DNA from: Alphaproteobacteria bacterium UBA2784
GTDB taxonomy: Bacteria; Pseudomonadota; Alphaproteobacteria; Micropepsales; Micropepsaceae
DNA length: 48,812 nucleotides
NCBI GenBank assembly: GCA_002352285.1
Contig: DEIC01000038.1
Coordinates: 1 to 48,812 of the forward strand
Direction: 5' to 3'
The notes under the pieces are model-generated. The model saw only the letters and a program-made list of their open reading frames with translations, did no database searches and was not told where the DNA came from. Positions 41,462 through 48,812 of the stretch are shown in pieces. The position numbers and the translations under genes are program-made. The first letter of the stretch is position 1. The number at the start of each line of letters is the position of its first letter.

Positions 41462-43537
41462 TCAGAAGCGCCCGGCGGCCTGGGCCAGGATGAGATAGAG
41501 GCGGCCGGTGTGGGCGGCGAGGAATGTCTCGACAAGAATGTTGTCGCGATCACGGGCGCTGGCCTCATCCAGCAGCGCCTCGAACTGCTCGATATAGCGC
41601 TCCACAAAGCTGCGGAACTCGCTGTCGGTGGCAAGCTTCGCCTTGATCTTGTCAACGCCATCCTTGCCCAGCAGTGACACGAGACGGCGGGCAAAGATGC
41701 TGCGCTCACCCGCAATATAGCGGCGCCACAGGTCGGACGGCGGCTCGTCCTCCAGTGCACGGTCCAGATCAATCGCAATCGCCTGCAACTTCTCGATCAC
41801 GAAGAGTGAAAGCTTCTGAAGATCGGCGCGACCGGTGTCGGCGGTGCCGCGTGTGGTTTCAGCAGCGGCAAGGAGCGCGCTCATGCGCCACGAGGGTGCG
41901 CGCGGCGGCGCTGGCTCCGATGCGTCGCGGCGCACCAAACCCGACAGGCGGCGAGCAAAGCCCATCCACCCCTGCCGTGCGGCCTCCGGCGCGGGGGCTT
42001 CGGTTTCGGCAGCAATCTCCGGCTCCGGATCGGGTTCCGGCACGGCGGCGGGCTGGGGCGCCTCCATGACCGGGATCGAATCCTTAAGCGCGTTCATGCG
42101 CTCAACGATCTCATTCAGGCGTGCATGTTCCTCTTCAAGGCGCGCGCGCAGTTCGGCTGCGCTTTCGGTTGCCGCTTTCGGCATGGCGGCCAGCACGTCG
42201 CGTACCTCGTCGGCAAGGCCCGCCGCAGTCAGCTTCGTTTCCTGCGCCGCAGCAACAACTTCGGTCAGCTGGTGTGACAGATTCTGACTAACACGCTCTG
42301 CCTGCGCAGCCGCAGCAGCAATAGAGGAGAGAGCAGATTGCGTTGCCCCGTCGAACACGGCACGCACGCTTTCACCGGCACTGCGGCTTGCCTGAACCGT
42401 CTTGCCCAAGGCCGCTTCGGCGGCGAGCGCGGCATCGCGGATGTTGTTGCTCTCGCGGTTGACGGCGGCCGAGAAACCCTCGGTGCGGCTCAAAAGAGCC
42501 GAGGCGATCTGCTCGGTGCGCTTTGATGTTTCCTGCGCCAGATATTCAGCGCGCTGCGATTGTTCTGCGAGCGTGGCCGAAACGCGTGACAGTTCGTCGG
42601 TCTGTTTGGCGATGGCGGCATCAAGTGCCTGCGCCTCAGAGCGCAAAGTTGCGGCAGCCTCGCCAACGGCAGTGCGCTGGCGCTCCTGACGCAGGAGCAG
42701 ATTGTCGAGGCGGCTTTCGACAGCCTCTGCCGCCAGTGTCATGCGGCCGCTTTCCCGCTCCACCGACTGGGCGCTGTCGCGCGCAACGGCTGATGCGCTA
42801 TCCATGGCTGCGCGGAAAGCAGCAATCTCATCGTCGATCATGTCGCGGGCGCTGCGCAGATCAGATGCAGCCTCGTCAGCGACCGTCTTGATGGCGGCGG
42901 CGCGCGACTTGACGGTCTCGCCGATGGCGTCGGCTTCTGCACGCAGGCTCAAGGCGAGGGCTGAAAGCTGTTCGCGCTCCTCACGCAGATGGGCGCGAAT
43001 GATTTCCGATTTCTCGTCAATCGCAGCGGCAGACTGCTCGATCTCGGCCAGACGCTCTGCCGCCAGGGATTCAAGTGTGCGCACGCGGCCAAGTGCGCCC
43101 TCCAGCCCCGTGTTGAGGGCGTCAATTTCGCGGCGCACGGCGCGGCCAATGCGCGTAATCTCGCGGGCGGCCTGTTCCTCCGGCTCGGCGAGGCGGCGGG
43201 CGATCAATGCAATGTCTTCGGCGGCCAAAGACAGGTTCTGGGCGCGATGGGTAACAATGGCGGCGAGCCAGGCCAGCGCAATCGGCAGCGCAATGGCCGC
43301 GCCAAGCCCTACCTGCCAATGCAAGGCAAGCGACAGCACACCTTCGATACCCAGATAGCCGAACACGAAAGCAATGGAGGCACCCAGCCAGAAGGCGCTG
43401 AGTGTGCCGGCAACATAAAAGGCTGTGCCTTTCGCGCGCCGCACAGCAGGGCGCGGACGCGGCTGACCGGGCTCGGGCACCGGACGGGGTGCACCGAAGG
43501 CGGGAATTTGCACGTCTTTCACGTCACGCAATTCCAT
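41462..43537 (-). CDS. Large coiled-coil inner-membrane protein (691 aa)
   Basis: I do not recognise the family. The N-terminal part is Pro-rich and cytoplasmic; two membrane helices lie at about residues 37-65 and 72-95. The next 350 residues are a long coiled coil rich in Ala, Glu, Arg and Leu, of the kind used as a scaffold or sensor. A Pro/Glu-rich linker (about 500-545) leads to a C-terminal helical domain of about 110 residues, ending in LYLILAQAAGRF. The shape resembles methyl-accepting-like or polar-organising coiled-coil proteins, but no signalling motif is visible. It converges with the Mla operon, with 3 bp between stops. Confidence 0.8.
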   Translation of the reverse strand: MELRDVKDVQIPAFGAPRPVPEPGQPRPRPAVRRAKGTAFYVAGTLSAFWLGASIAFVFGYLGIEGVLSLALHWQVGLGAAIALPIALAWLAAIVTHRAQNLSLAAEDIALIARRLAEPEEQAAREITRIGRAVRREIDALNTGLEGALGRVRTLESLAAERLAEIEQSAAAIDEKSEIIRAHLREEREQLSALALSLRAEADAIGETVKSRAAAIKTVADEAASDLRSARDMIDDEIAAFRAAMDSASAVARDSAQSVERESGRMTLAAEAVESRLDNLLLRQERQRTAVGEAAATLRSEAQALDAAIAKQTDELSRVSATLAEQSQRAEYLAQETSKRTEQIASALLSRTEGFSAAVNRESNNIRDAALAAEAALGKTVQASRSAGESVRAVFDGATQSALSSIAAAAAQAERVSQNLSHQLTEVVAAAQETKLTAAGLADEVRDVLAAMPKAATESAAELRARLEEEHARLNEIVERMNALKDSIPVMEAPQPAAVPEPDPEPEIAAETEAPAPEAARQGWMGFARRLSGLVRRDASEPAPPRAPSWRMSALLAAAETTRGTADTGRADLQKLSLFVIEKLQAIAIDLDRALEDEPPSDLWRRYIAGERSIFARRLVSLLGKDGVDKIKAKLATDSEFRSFVERYIEQFEALLDEASARDRDNILVETFLAAHTGRLYLILAQAAGRF

Positions 43538-43744
43538 GGCCAGATTGCCGCCTGCGGAAAGTCACGCGTTGCCGGGGCCGTTAACTTAAGCGCATTGAGT
43601 CCATCCGGCAATTGCCCCTGCGTTTACCCGTGCGTTGCCGGCAGATGGCATGTTCATACTTGTTAATGGCGCGATCATGGCGGATGCGGCTTGCGCGCTG
43701 GCTCAAGCCTCTGCCTAATATGGCGGGGCAAGGGAGAGCACTCC

Positions 43745-44464
43745 ATGGACGGCATGGCTTCGCTTTATGCGGCAGCGGCATTTTTCGCGGGCATCCACCT
43801 TCTAATCTCTGGCACGTTCCTGCGGGGCTTTCTTGCCGGGATCACAGGCGAGCGCGGGTTCCTTGCTGCATTTTCGCTGATGTCAATCGGCGGAATCGTC
43901 TGGCTGGTGATGGCCTATAATGCGGCGGTTGCTGCTGATGTGAGTGCGCCCCTGTGGGACTTCGGGCCAGGTGTACGGCACGCCGGCACGATCGTGGTCT
44001 TCATTGCAATCATGCTTGTCTATCTCGCGCTGACGACGCCGAGCCCGACCATGGTCGGCGCCGAGGGCCTTGCTGCCAAGCCGGAAAGCGTGCGCGGCAT
44101 CCTGCGCATTACGCGCCATCCGATGATGTGGGGCATCAGCCTGTGGGCTGCCTTCCACATGGCTGCCAATGGCGATCTGCCATCCGTTGTTTTCTTCGGT
44201 ACATTTTTCGCCGTAGCGTTCTTTGGCACATTTTCGATTGATGCCAAGCGCAGCAAACGGCTTGGAAAGGATTGGGACGTGTTTGCGCGGGCAACGTCGA
44301 ATGTTCCCTTTGCCGCCATACTTGCGGGGCGCACGTCGTTAAGCATTCGCGAGATCGGCATCGCCCGCCTTGCTGGCGGAATCGCCACATATGCGATCTT
44401 TCTCTTCGTTCACCATTATCTTTTCAGCGTATCTCCATTTCCCGGCGGCTATGTTCCCTTCTGA
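43745..44464 (+). CDS. NnrU-family membrane protein
   Basis: A 239-residue membrane protein with about six helices. The conserved ITRHPMMWGISLWAAFHMAANGD and the SKRLGKDWDVF segment identify the NnrU family. NnrU is found with nitrite/nitric oxide reduction genes in denitrifiers, and the sequence is distantly related to membrane methyltransferases of the ICMT type, but no denitrification gene is nearby. The ATG at 43745 has GGGAGAG about 6 nt upstream. The role here is unknown. Confidence 0.85.
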   Translation: MDGMASLYAAAAFFAGIHLLISGTFLRGFLAGITGERGFLAAFSLMSIGGIVWLVMAYNAAVAADVSAPLWDFGPGVRHAGTIVVFIAIMLVYLALTTPSPTMVGAEGLAAKPESVRGILRITRHPMMWGISLWAAFHMAANGDLPSVVFFGTFFAVAFFGTFSIDAKRSKRLGKDWDVFARATSNVPFAAILAGRTSLSIREIGIARLAGGIATYAIFLFVHHYLFSVSPFPGGYVPF

Positions 44465-44578
44465 CGTTTGATCCAATCTTGTGCTGCGGTTTAACCGGCG
44501 CGTAGCGAAATGCAGCTAGTGTGATTGCAGCGGTCCCTTGTGTCTTTGCGTTTTCCTCATCTGAAAGCACAGCTCATC

Positions 44579-44926
44579 ATGGCGAACTCAGTGCCAGCTG
44601 CCCAGCCGGGCCCGATCGATTTCGGCCATCTGGACACCTATACGGCAGGCGATGATGCGCTGACGCGCGAGGTGCTGAGTCTTTTCAAGGTGCAGGGCAT
44701 TGTGCTGTTGCAGATGCTTGAAGATCTGCCGGACGCACGCACCTGGCGCGAAACCGCGCATGCGTTGAAGGGTGCGGCGCGTGGCATCGGAGCATGGCGT
44801 GTTGCCGAACTTGCCCAGGGCGTCGAAGCGCTGGCGCTGGCATCCGCCGATCAGCGCAATGACAGTCTGCGGCCGCTGGCTGCGGCGTTCGCAGAAGCTG
44901 CGCACGCCATCGACGCGCGCGCCTGA
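44579..44926 (+). CDS. Stand-alone histidine phosphotransfer (Hpt) protein
   Basis: The 115-residue protein carries one Hpt domain, with the phosphorylatable His61 in the context TAHALKGAARGIGA, a helix before it (EVLSLFKVQGIVLLQML), and a helix after. Hpt proteins relay phosphate between receiver domains. No kinase or receiver is encoded beside it, so its partners are elsewhere. The ATG at 44579 gives the usual length; a longer frame is not needed. It stops 3 bp before the stop of the convergent chorismate mutase gene. Confidence 0.88.
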   Translation: MANSVPAAQPGPIDFGHLDTYTAGDDALTREVLSLFKVQGIVLLQMLEDLPDARTWRETAHALKGAARGIGAWRVAELAQGVEALALASADQRNDSLRPLAAAFAEAAHAIDARA

Positions 44927-44929
44927 CCC

Positions 44930-45301
44930 CTATTTCTTTCCGGCAGCCACGAGCGCATCAAACAATGCGAACTCGTGCGCAATGCAGCGCTCCATCATGG
45001 CGCGCCAGACGGGCTCGGCGATCTCGGGCTTGAGCCCCTCGCGCGCGCAGGCGGCTTTCACCTTTTCGATCACATCTTCGATGCGCGCCGTGTCACGCAC
45101 GCGGGCGCGATCGGTTTTGATCTCGGCTGCCCGCTCGATGTAGGTCACGCGTTCGGCGATGGCGCGCACGAGCACCCGGTCCATCCGGTCGATCTCGCGG
45201 CGGATATCGGCCATCGTTGCGCACTGGCGGGCCGACATGCCGGTCAGGTCGGCCTGGGCATCCGGCACCGTTGCCGCAGCAGTTTTGGGTTGTGTCGCCA
45301 T
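44930..45301 (-). CDS. Chorismate mutase (AroQ type)
   Basis: Chorismate mutase rearranges chorismate to prephenate for Phe and Tyr synthesis. The C-terminal 95 residues match the helical AroQ fold: IRREIDRMDRVLVRAIAERVTYIERAAEIKTDRARVRDTARIEDVI has the conserved Arg, Lys, Asp and Glu. The 123-residue form from the ATG at 45301 has a short N-terminal linker; an ATG at 45370 would add 23 residues. It is a stand-alone mutase without a fused dehydratase, as in many alphaproteobacteria. A salicylate/PchB-type function is possible but not supported by neighbours. Confidence 0.9.
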   Translation of the reverse strand: MATQPKTAAATVPDAQADLTGMSARQCATMADIRREIDRMDRVLVRAIAERVTYIERAAEIKTDRARVRDTARIEDVIEKVKAACAREGLKPEIAEPVWRAMMERCIAHEFALFDALVAAGKK

Positions 45302-45496
45302 GGGCCTTGCCCGTATGGGAGGGGCGCCCGACAGGGGCTGTTGCGGGGCTATCTGGTCGAAAGGAGCCATAACGGCAAGGGGCAAAGCGGCGCAGGCGCA
45401 ATTTGCGGTTTTGCGGCAGCCTCCCTTGCGGTTACGTCTCAATTCACATAACAATCAGATATGACTGCATGATTAACACGAAGAACTGTGAATAAC

Positions 45497-46531
45497 ATGA
45501 GCGTGGCTGAAGCCGTCAAGACCGATGTCATCATCGTTGGGGCGGGGCCTGTGGGCCTTTTTGCCGTATTCGAATTGGGTCTTTTGGACCTCAAGGCCCA
45601 TCTGGTGGACATTCTCGACAGGCCGGGCGGCCAGTGCGCCGAGCTTTATCCAGAAAAGCCGATCTATGACATTCCCGGACTTCCTGTGGTGACGGGCCAG
45701 GAGCTGACGGACCGGTTGCTGGAGCAGATCAAGCCTTTTGCGCCCAGTTTTCACTTCTCCCAGATGGCAGAGCGGATCGAGAAATTGCCAGACGGGAAAT
45801 GGCGGCTCGTCACGGATGCCGGAACGGTTCTGGAAGCTCCGGTGATTGCGATTGCGGCGGGCGGCGGCAGCTTTGTTCCCAAAAGGCCCCCGATTGCGGG
45901 GATCGAAGCCTATGAGGGCAAATCGGTCTTTTACTCCGTGCGCAAGATGGAACAGTTCCGCGACAAGGATCTGGTGATTGCGGGTGGCGGTGATTCTGCA
46001 CTCGACTGGACGCTGAACCTTCAGCCCATCGCGCGGAGTCTGACGCTGGTGCATCACCGCGATGGTTTCCGGGCAGCGCCGGATTCAGTCAACAAGATGC
46101 GCGCGCTTGTCGAAAGGGGCGCGATGGCGCTTGAGATCGCCAATATCACGGGTCTTAAGGGCGAGGGCGGGCAGCTTTCCCATGTCAGCGTACAGTCGAA
46201 GGACAAAAGCGCCCGCGACATCGCCTGCAATGCACTCCTCCCCTTTTTCGGGTTGACCATGAAGCTTGGCCCTGTTGCCGATTGGGGTCTGCAGCTGCAT
46301 GAAAACCTGATCCCGGTTGATACTGAAAAGTTTGAAACTTCGACGGCCGGTATTTTCGCCATTGGCGACATCAATCACTATCCGGGCAAGCTGAAGCTGA
46401 TCCTGTCCGGGTTCCATGAGGCGGCGCTGATGGCGCAGGCGGCTTTTCGCCGCGCGCGGCCGGATGAGAAACTGCGGTTCCAGTACACGACGTCATCAAC
46501 CAACCTGCAGAAGAAGCTGGGCGTGCTGTGA
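45497..46531 (+). CDS. Ferredoxin-NADP+ reductase type 2 (thioredoxin-reductase-like)
   Basis: This flavoenzyme transfers electrons between NADPH and ferredoxin in the cytoplasm. The 344-residue protein has IIVGAGPVGLFAVFELG (FAD), the RPGGQCAELYPEKPIYDIPG sequence typical of FNR2, VIAGGGDSALDWTL (NADPH), and GIFAIGDINHYPGKLKLILSGFHEA (FAD). It lacks the CXXC of thioredoxin reductase, as expected. I chose ATG 45497; GTG 45488 adds three residues. The gene overlaps the ferredoxin gene by 4 bp, forming a matched pair. Confidence 0.94.
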   Translation: MSVAEAVKTDVIIVGAGPVGLFAVFELGLLDLKAHLVDILDRPGGQCAELYPEKPIYDIPGLPVVTGQELTDRLLEQIKPFAPSFHFSQMAERIEKLPDGKWRLVTDAGTVLEAPVIAIAAGGGSFVPKRPPIAGIEAYEGKSVFYSVRKMEQFRDKDLVIAGGGDSALDWTLNLQPIARSLTLVHHRDGFRAAPDSVNKMRALVERGAMALEIANITGLKGEGGQLSHVSVQSKDKSARDIACNALLPFFGLTMKLGPVADWGLQLHENLIPVDTEKFETSTAGIFAIGDINHYPGKLKLILSGFHEAALMAQAAFRRARPDEKLRFQYTTSSTNLQKKLGVL

Positions 46532-46842
46532 AACTGATTGTGACAGATCGCGAAGGCAAGGTTCACGAACTCGAAGCGCTGGAAGGCTGGCGCGCGATGG
46601 AGGTGATCCGCGACTATGGGCTGCCCATAAAGGCCGAATGTGGCGGGGCCTGCTCGTGCGCGACGTGCCATGTATATGTGGCAGAGGAGTGGCTCGGAAA
46701 GCTGTTTCCGCCGCGCGAGGAAGAGATCGAGATGCTCGATCAGGCCTTTCATGTGCACGACAACTCCCGCCTGTCTTGCCAGATCCTGATGTCGGATGCG
46801 CTTGACGGGCTGCACGTGACACTTGCGCCAGAGTCTGCGTAA
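46528..46842 (+). CDS. 2Fe-2S ferredoxin (adrenodoxin type)
   Basis: A 104-residue ferredoxin with the cluster ligands in CGGACSCATCHVYV (three Cys spaced as in adrenodoxin) and the fourth in SRLSCQI. Such ferredoxins feed P450s or iron-sulfur assembly. GTG at 46528 overlaps the FNR stop (GTGA). Its neighbour is the reductase that would reduce it; no P450 gene is near. It is followed by an unknown gene that may be coupled. Confidence 0.95.
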   Translation: MKLIVTDREGKVHELEALEGWRAMEVIRDYGLPIKAECGGACSCATCHVYVAEEWLGKLFPPREEEIEMLDQAFHVHDNSRLSCQILMSDALDGLHVTLAPESA

Positions 46843-46852
46843 GGGGCAGCGC

Positions 46853-47410
46853 TTGCGTGTGCTTGTTCATGCGCCGGGCGATGAGCGGTTTGCCGCCGAT
46901 CTCAGAACACGCCTGCATCAGCCGGAGGCAGAGGGTGGCGCCGGGCTTGACCGCCTTATTGGCGACGGCGATGGGCAGGGCGCAGCCTTTACGCTCTATA
47001 CGGAGCATCTGGCGTCGCTCTTTGTTCCCGCCGACGATCCCGTGCTGCCCCGGTCAGAGTTTCCAGTCATCGAATTCCTGCGGGCTGTGTCGCGTTGGCC
47101 GCGTGGTCCGCGCATGGGGGCTGCTGTTTTTGCCAGTGGCGGCTTTGACCGGATCGCCGTTATGGCGGGATCAGCTGGCGAAGCCGAGCTTGGCGCGCGC
47201 ATGATCGGCGGGACTGATGGTGCCCTTGATATGCGTGCGGCCAGCGACGTGATCTGGGATCGCCTGGGCGAAGCCTCTCGCCGCGCACGCACGCTTTTGG
47301 GCCAAGGGCGCATTCATGCGGCGGCGATTGCGCTGCGCGGGCGCGGACGCATCGCAGGGCCAGTAAATCCTGACCTTCTGATCCGGTTTGGTGTGTCAGC
47401 GTTCAGGTAG
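46853..47410 (+). CDS. Unknown protein coupled to the ferredoxin pair (about 185 aa)
   Basis: I do not recognise the family. The frame extends upstream to a TTG at 46823, inside the ferredoxin gene. AAGGGG at 46841-46847 lies 6 nt before a TTG at 46853 that would encode LRVLVHAPGDERFAADLRTRLHQ, so that TTG is the most likely start; GTG at 46859 is also possible. The protein is cytoplasmic, about 185 residues, with a mixed alpha/beta pattern and repeated Arg/Gly segments near the C-terminus (AIALRGRGRIAGPVNPDLLI). Nothing suggests catalysis. It ends 6 bp from the convergent methyltransferase stop. Confidence 0.7.
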   Translation: MRVLVHAPGDERFAADLRTRLHQPEAEGGAGLDRLIGDGDGQGAAFTLYTEHLASLFVPADDPVLPRSEFPVIEFLRAVSRWPRGPRMGAAVFASGGFDRIAVMAGSAGEAELGARMIGGTDGALDMRAASDVIWDRLGEASRRARTLLGQGRIHAAAIALRGRGRIAGPVNPDLLIRFGVSAFR

Positions 47411-47416
47411 GCAGGA

Positions 47417-48763
47417 CTACAGCCGGAACGCAGCAACAAAAAATCCGTCTGTGCCATGCAGGGCAGGGGTCAGCTGCAGGCGCGAAGGCTCATCACCCGG
47501 CCACGGCGCAGACGTCTTAGATTCAAACAAAGCGGCGAGATCAACCGGTTGCGCATCGGGGTGCGCTTTCAGGAATGCATCGGCGATGTCGCCATTTTCC
47601 TCGGTCAGCACGCTGCAGGTTGAATAGACAAGAACTCCGCCCGGTTTCACCAGCTTGCGCGCGCGCGCGAGCAGCTGGCCCTGGAGTGCGGTCAACCGCT
47701 GCAACTCCTCCAGCGAGGCGGTGAGGCGCGCATCAGGATTGCGCCGCCATGCACCCGTGCCCGTGCAGGGTGCATCGACCAGCACGCGTTCAAATTTTCC
47801 CTCATTCTTTCGCAGCCAGGGATCGTTCGGTTCACCTGTCAGAAGAATGCGCTCTGCATTTTCCGCGCCCGCGCGCTTCATGCGCACCCGCGCGCGCTGC
47901 AAGCGCTTGGCATGGGTGTCGGCAGCAACAAGATGGCCCTTGTTTTCCATCGCGGCGGCAAGGGCGAGCGTCTTGCCGCCTGCGCCTGCACAGAAATCCA
48001 GCACCTGCATGCCGGGCTTCGCATCCACCAGCATGGCGACGACTTGCGAGCCTTCGTCCTGCACTTCGATCAGGCCGCTTTCAAAGGCTTCGAGCCTGGC
48101 GATCTCGGTGCGCTGTTTGAAGACGAGGCCCAGCGGTGACAAGAGCGTTGGCTCTGCCCTGATGCTGGCGCGCGCGAGGCTTTTGATCGCATCGTCGCGC
48201 GAACCCTTGAGCGTGTTCACGCGCACGATGGATGCTGGCGAGATCAGGCTGGCGAGCGTTTCCTGCTGCAGGCGCGCACCAAAGGCCCGCTTGAAGAGGG
48301 GCAGGAAGTCATCCGGCATCTCAAAGCCGACCGCTTCCGGCATGGCACGATGGTCAAAGCCCATCGCAATGGCGCGGCGGAGTGCGGCAGCGTCGGCAAT
48401 CTCGCCCTTTGCCGCGCCACGCATGACCGGAAGGATGGCTTCGGGGGGCCGCTTTTCGATCAGCGCTGCAAAGACCGCCCAGCGCGCAATAAGGCCTGCG
48501 CCCAGTCCCGACGCTTCGGCGACAAAGGCGATGCGGCGCGCATGACGGAACCAGCGATCAAGGAGGCCACGTAACCGATAGGGCTCGGCATTGTGTTTGG
48601 CGCCCGCCTCAATTGCCCGCTCGATCCGTTCGTCTCCGCTGATGCGCCCCTTCTGCTCCTCAAGCGCAGTCAAGGCTGCCAGCATGGCGCGTGCCGGTGC
48701 GGCTGGTTGGGGCTGTGCCGCCGGCTGGCGCGCGCTGGCGGCCGAGCGACCGCGTGGCGGCAT
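47417..48763 (-). CDS. rsmB: RsmB-type 16S rRNA cytosine-C5 methyltransferase
   Basis: Proteins of the NOL1/NOP2/Sun family methylate cytosine in rRNA with SAM. This one has an N-terminal NusB-like helical domain and the catalytic domain. SAM motif I is VLDFCAGAGGKTLALAAAMENKG (about residues 258-280), motif IV DAPCTGTGAWRRNPDARL (with the PC cysteine) and motif VI VLVYSTCSVLTEEN with the catalytic Cys in STCS. The region before residue 26 is Pro/Ala/Gln-rich. From the shown ATG at 48763 the reading frame stays open upstream (in-frame Pro and Arg codons) to the window end, so the true start may lie beyond the window. RsmB or a paralogue of the family is likely. Confidence 0.88.
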   Translation of the reverse strand: MPPRGRSAASARQPAAQPQPAAPARAMLAALTALEEQKGRISGDERIERAIEAGAKHNAEPYRLRGLLDRWFRHARRIAFVAEASGLGAGLIARWAVFAALIEKRPPEAILPVMRGAAKGEIADAAALRRAIAMGFDHRAMPEAVGFEMPDDFLPLFKRAFGARLQQETLASLISPASIVRVNTLKGSRDDAIKSLARASIRAEPTLLSPLGLVFKQRTEIARLEAFESGLIEVQDEGSQVVAMLVDAKPGMQVLDFCAGAGGKTLALAAAMENKGHLVAADTHAKRLQRARVRMKRAGAENAERILLTGEPNDPWLRKNEGKFERVLVDAPCTGTGAWRRNPDARLTASLEELQRLTALQGQLLARARKLVKPGGVLVYSTCSVLTEENGDIADAFLKAHPDAQPVDLAALFESKTSAPWPGDEPSRLQLTPALHGTDGFFVAAFRL

Positions 48764-48812
48764 CGCACCATGCGTGCGGCGCGGGCCGGGTGGTGCGGGC
48801 GGTTGCGGCGGG

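Noticed and set aside
44482..44495. GCGGTTTAACCGGC as a terminator after the NnrU-like gene
   Set aside because: The stem is only four base pairs with a one-base loop and no following T-run.

Overview
The window is a densely packed bacterial chromosome segment with high GC. Genes often abut or share ATGA/GTGA stop-start overlaps. The gene set points to an alphaproteobacterium: a CheY/CheZ pair, a PQQ operon, an Mla-type lipid ABC transporter with a STAS-permease fusion, a ferredoxin and its NADP reductase as neighbours, and a short chorismate mutase. The order or genus cannot be fixed from the sequence alone. I see no phage, insertion sequence, CRISPR array or plasmid function, so this looks like ordinary core and accessory chromosome.

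Layout. 1-6.7 kb: 3' end of a tRNA-Lys(CTT), a small secreted protein, hemN and rtcB, a newly noticed 32-codon ORF ending at a strong terminator, a secreted HEXXH metallopeptidase-like protein, and an outer-membrane beta-barrel. 6.7-10.5 kb: a mosaic palindromic repeat, an Mpl-like Mur ligase, DedA, PPK2 and a secreted FecR-domain protein with a poly-glycine tail. 10.6-15.4 kb: a complete tyrosine/homogentisate operon (hppD, hmgA, a small cupin, fumarylacetoacetase, maleylacetoacetate isomerase and a MarR regulator). Its promoter carries a perfect 7-bp inverted repeat between -35 and -10, the likely MarR operator. 15.4-18.2 kb: lutABC lactate oxidation genes on the opposite strand. 18.2-19.4 kb: cheY-cheZ. 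19.5-21.7 kb: De Ley-Doudoroff genes dgoK and dgoA plus a methyltransferase. 21.6-24.8 kb: a three-gene glycoconjugate-like cluster (GT4 glycosyltransferase, methyltransferase, helical-barrel protein). 24.9-27.5 kb: an ABA4-like membrane protein, an FAD oxidoreductase and DUF423, with a second copy of the mosaic repeat.

27.5-31.3 kb: a tightly coupled four-gene operon (unknown beta-rich protein, APH-type kinase, small helical partner, MFS transporter). This is the best candidate for an uncharacterised system. The kinase plus small-partner arrangement resembles LvaA/LvaB of 4-hydroxyacyl-CoA phosphorylation. 31.3-34.5 kb: pqqABCDE on the minus strand, including a 30-codon pqqA that is easily missed. 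34.5-37.7 kb: a Sel1-repeat protein and a CHASE2-adenylate cyclase. 37.9-41.5 kb: mlaE(STAS)-mlaF-mlaD and an auxiliary lipoprotein for lipid transport. 41.5-48.8 kb: a large coiled-coil membrane protein, an NnrU-like protein, a lone Hpt protein, chorismate mutase, ferredoxin reductase and ferredoxin with a coupled unknown gene, and an RsmB-type rRNA methyltransferase running to the window edge.

Gene identities come from reading the translations for family motifs; no database search was run. Start codons were chosen from Shine-Dalgarno spacing, signal peptides and operon overlaps.
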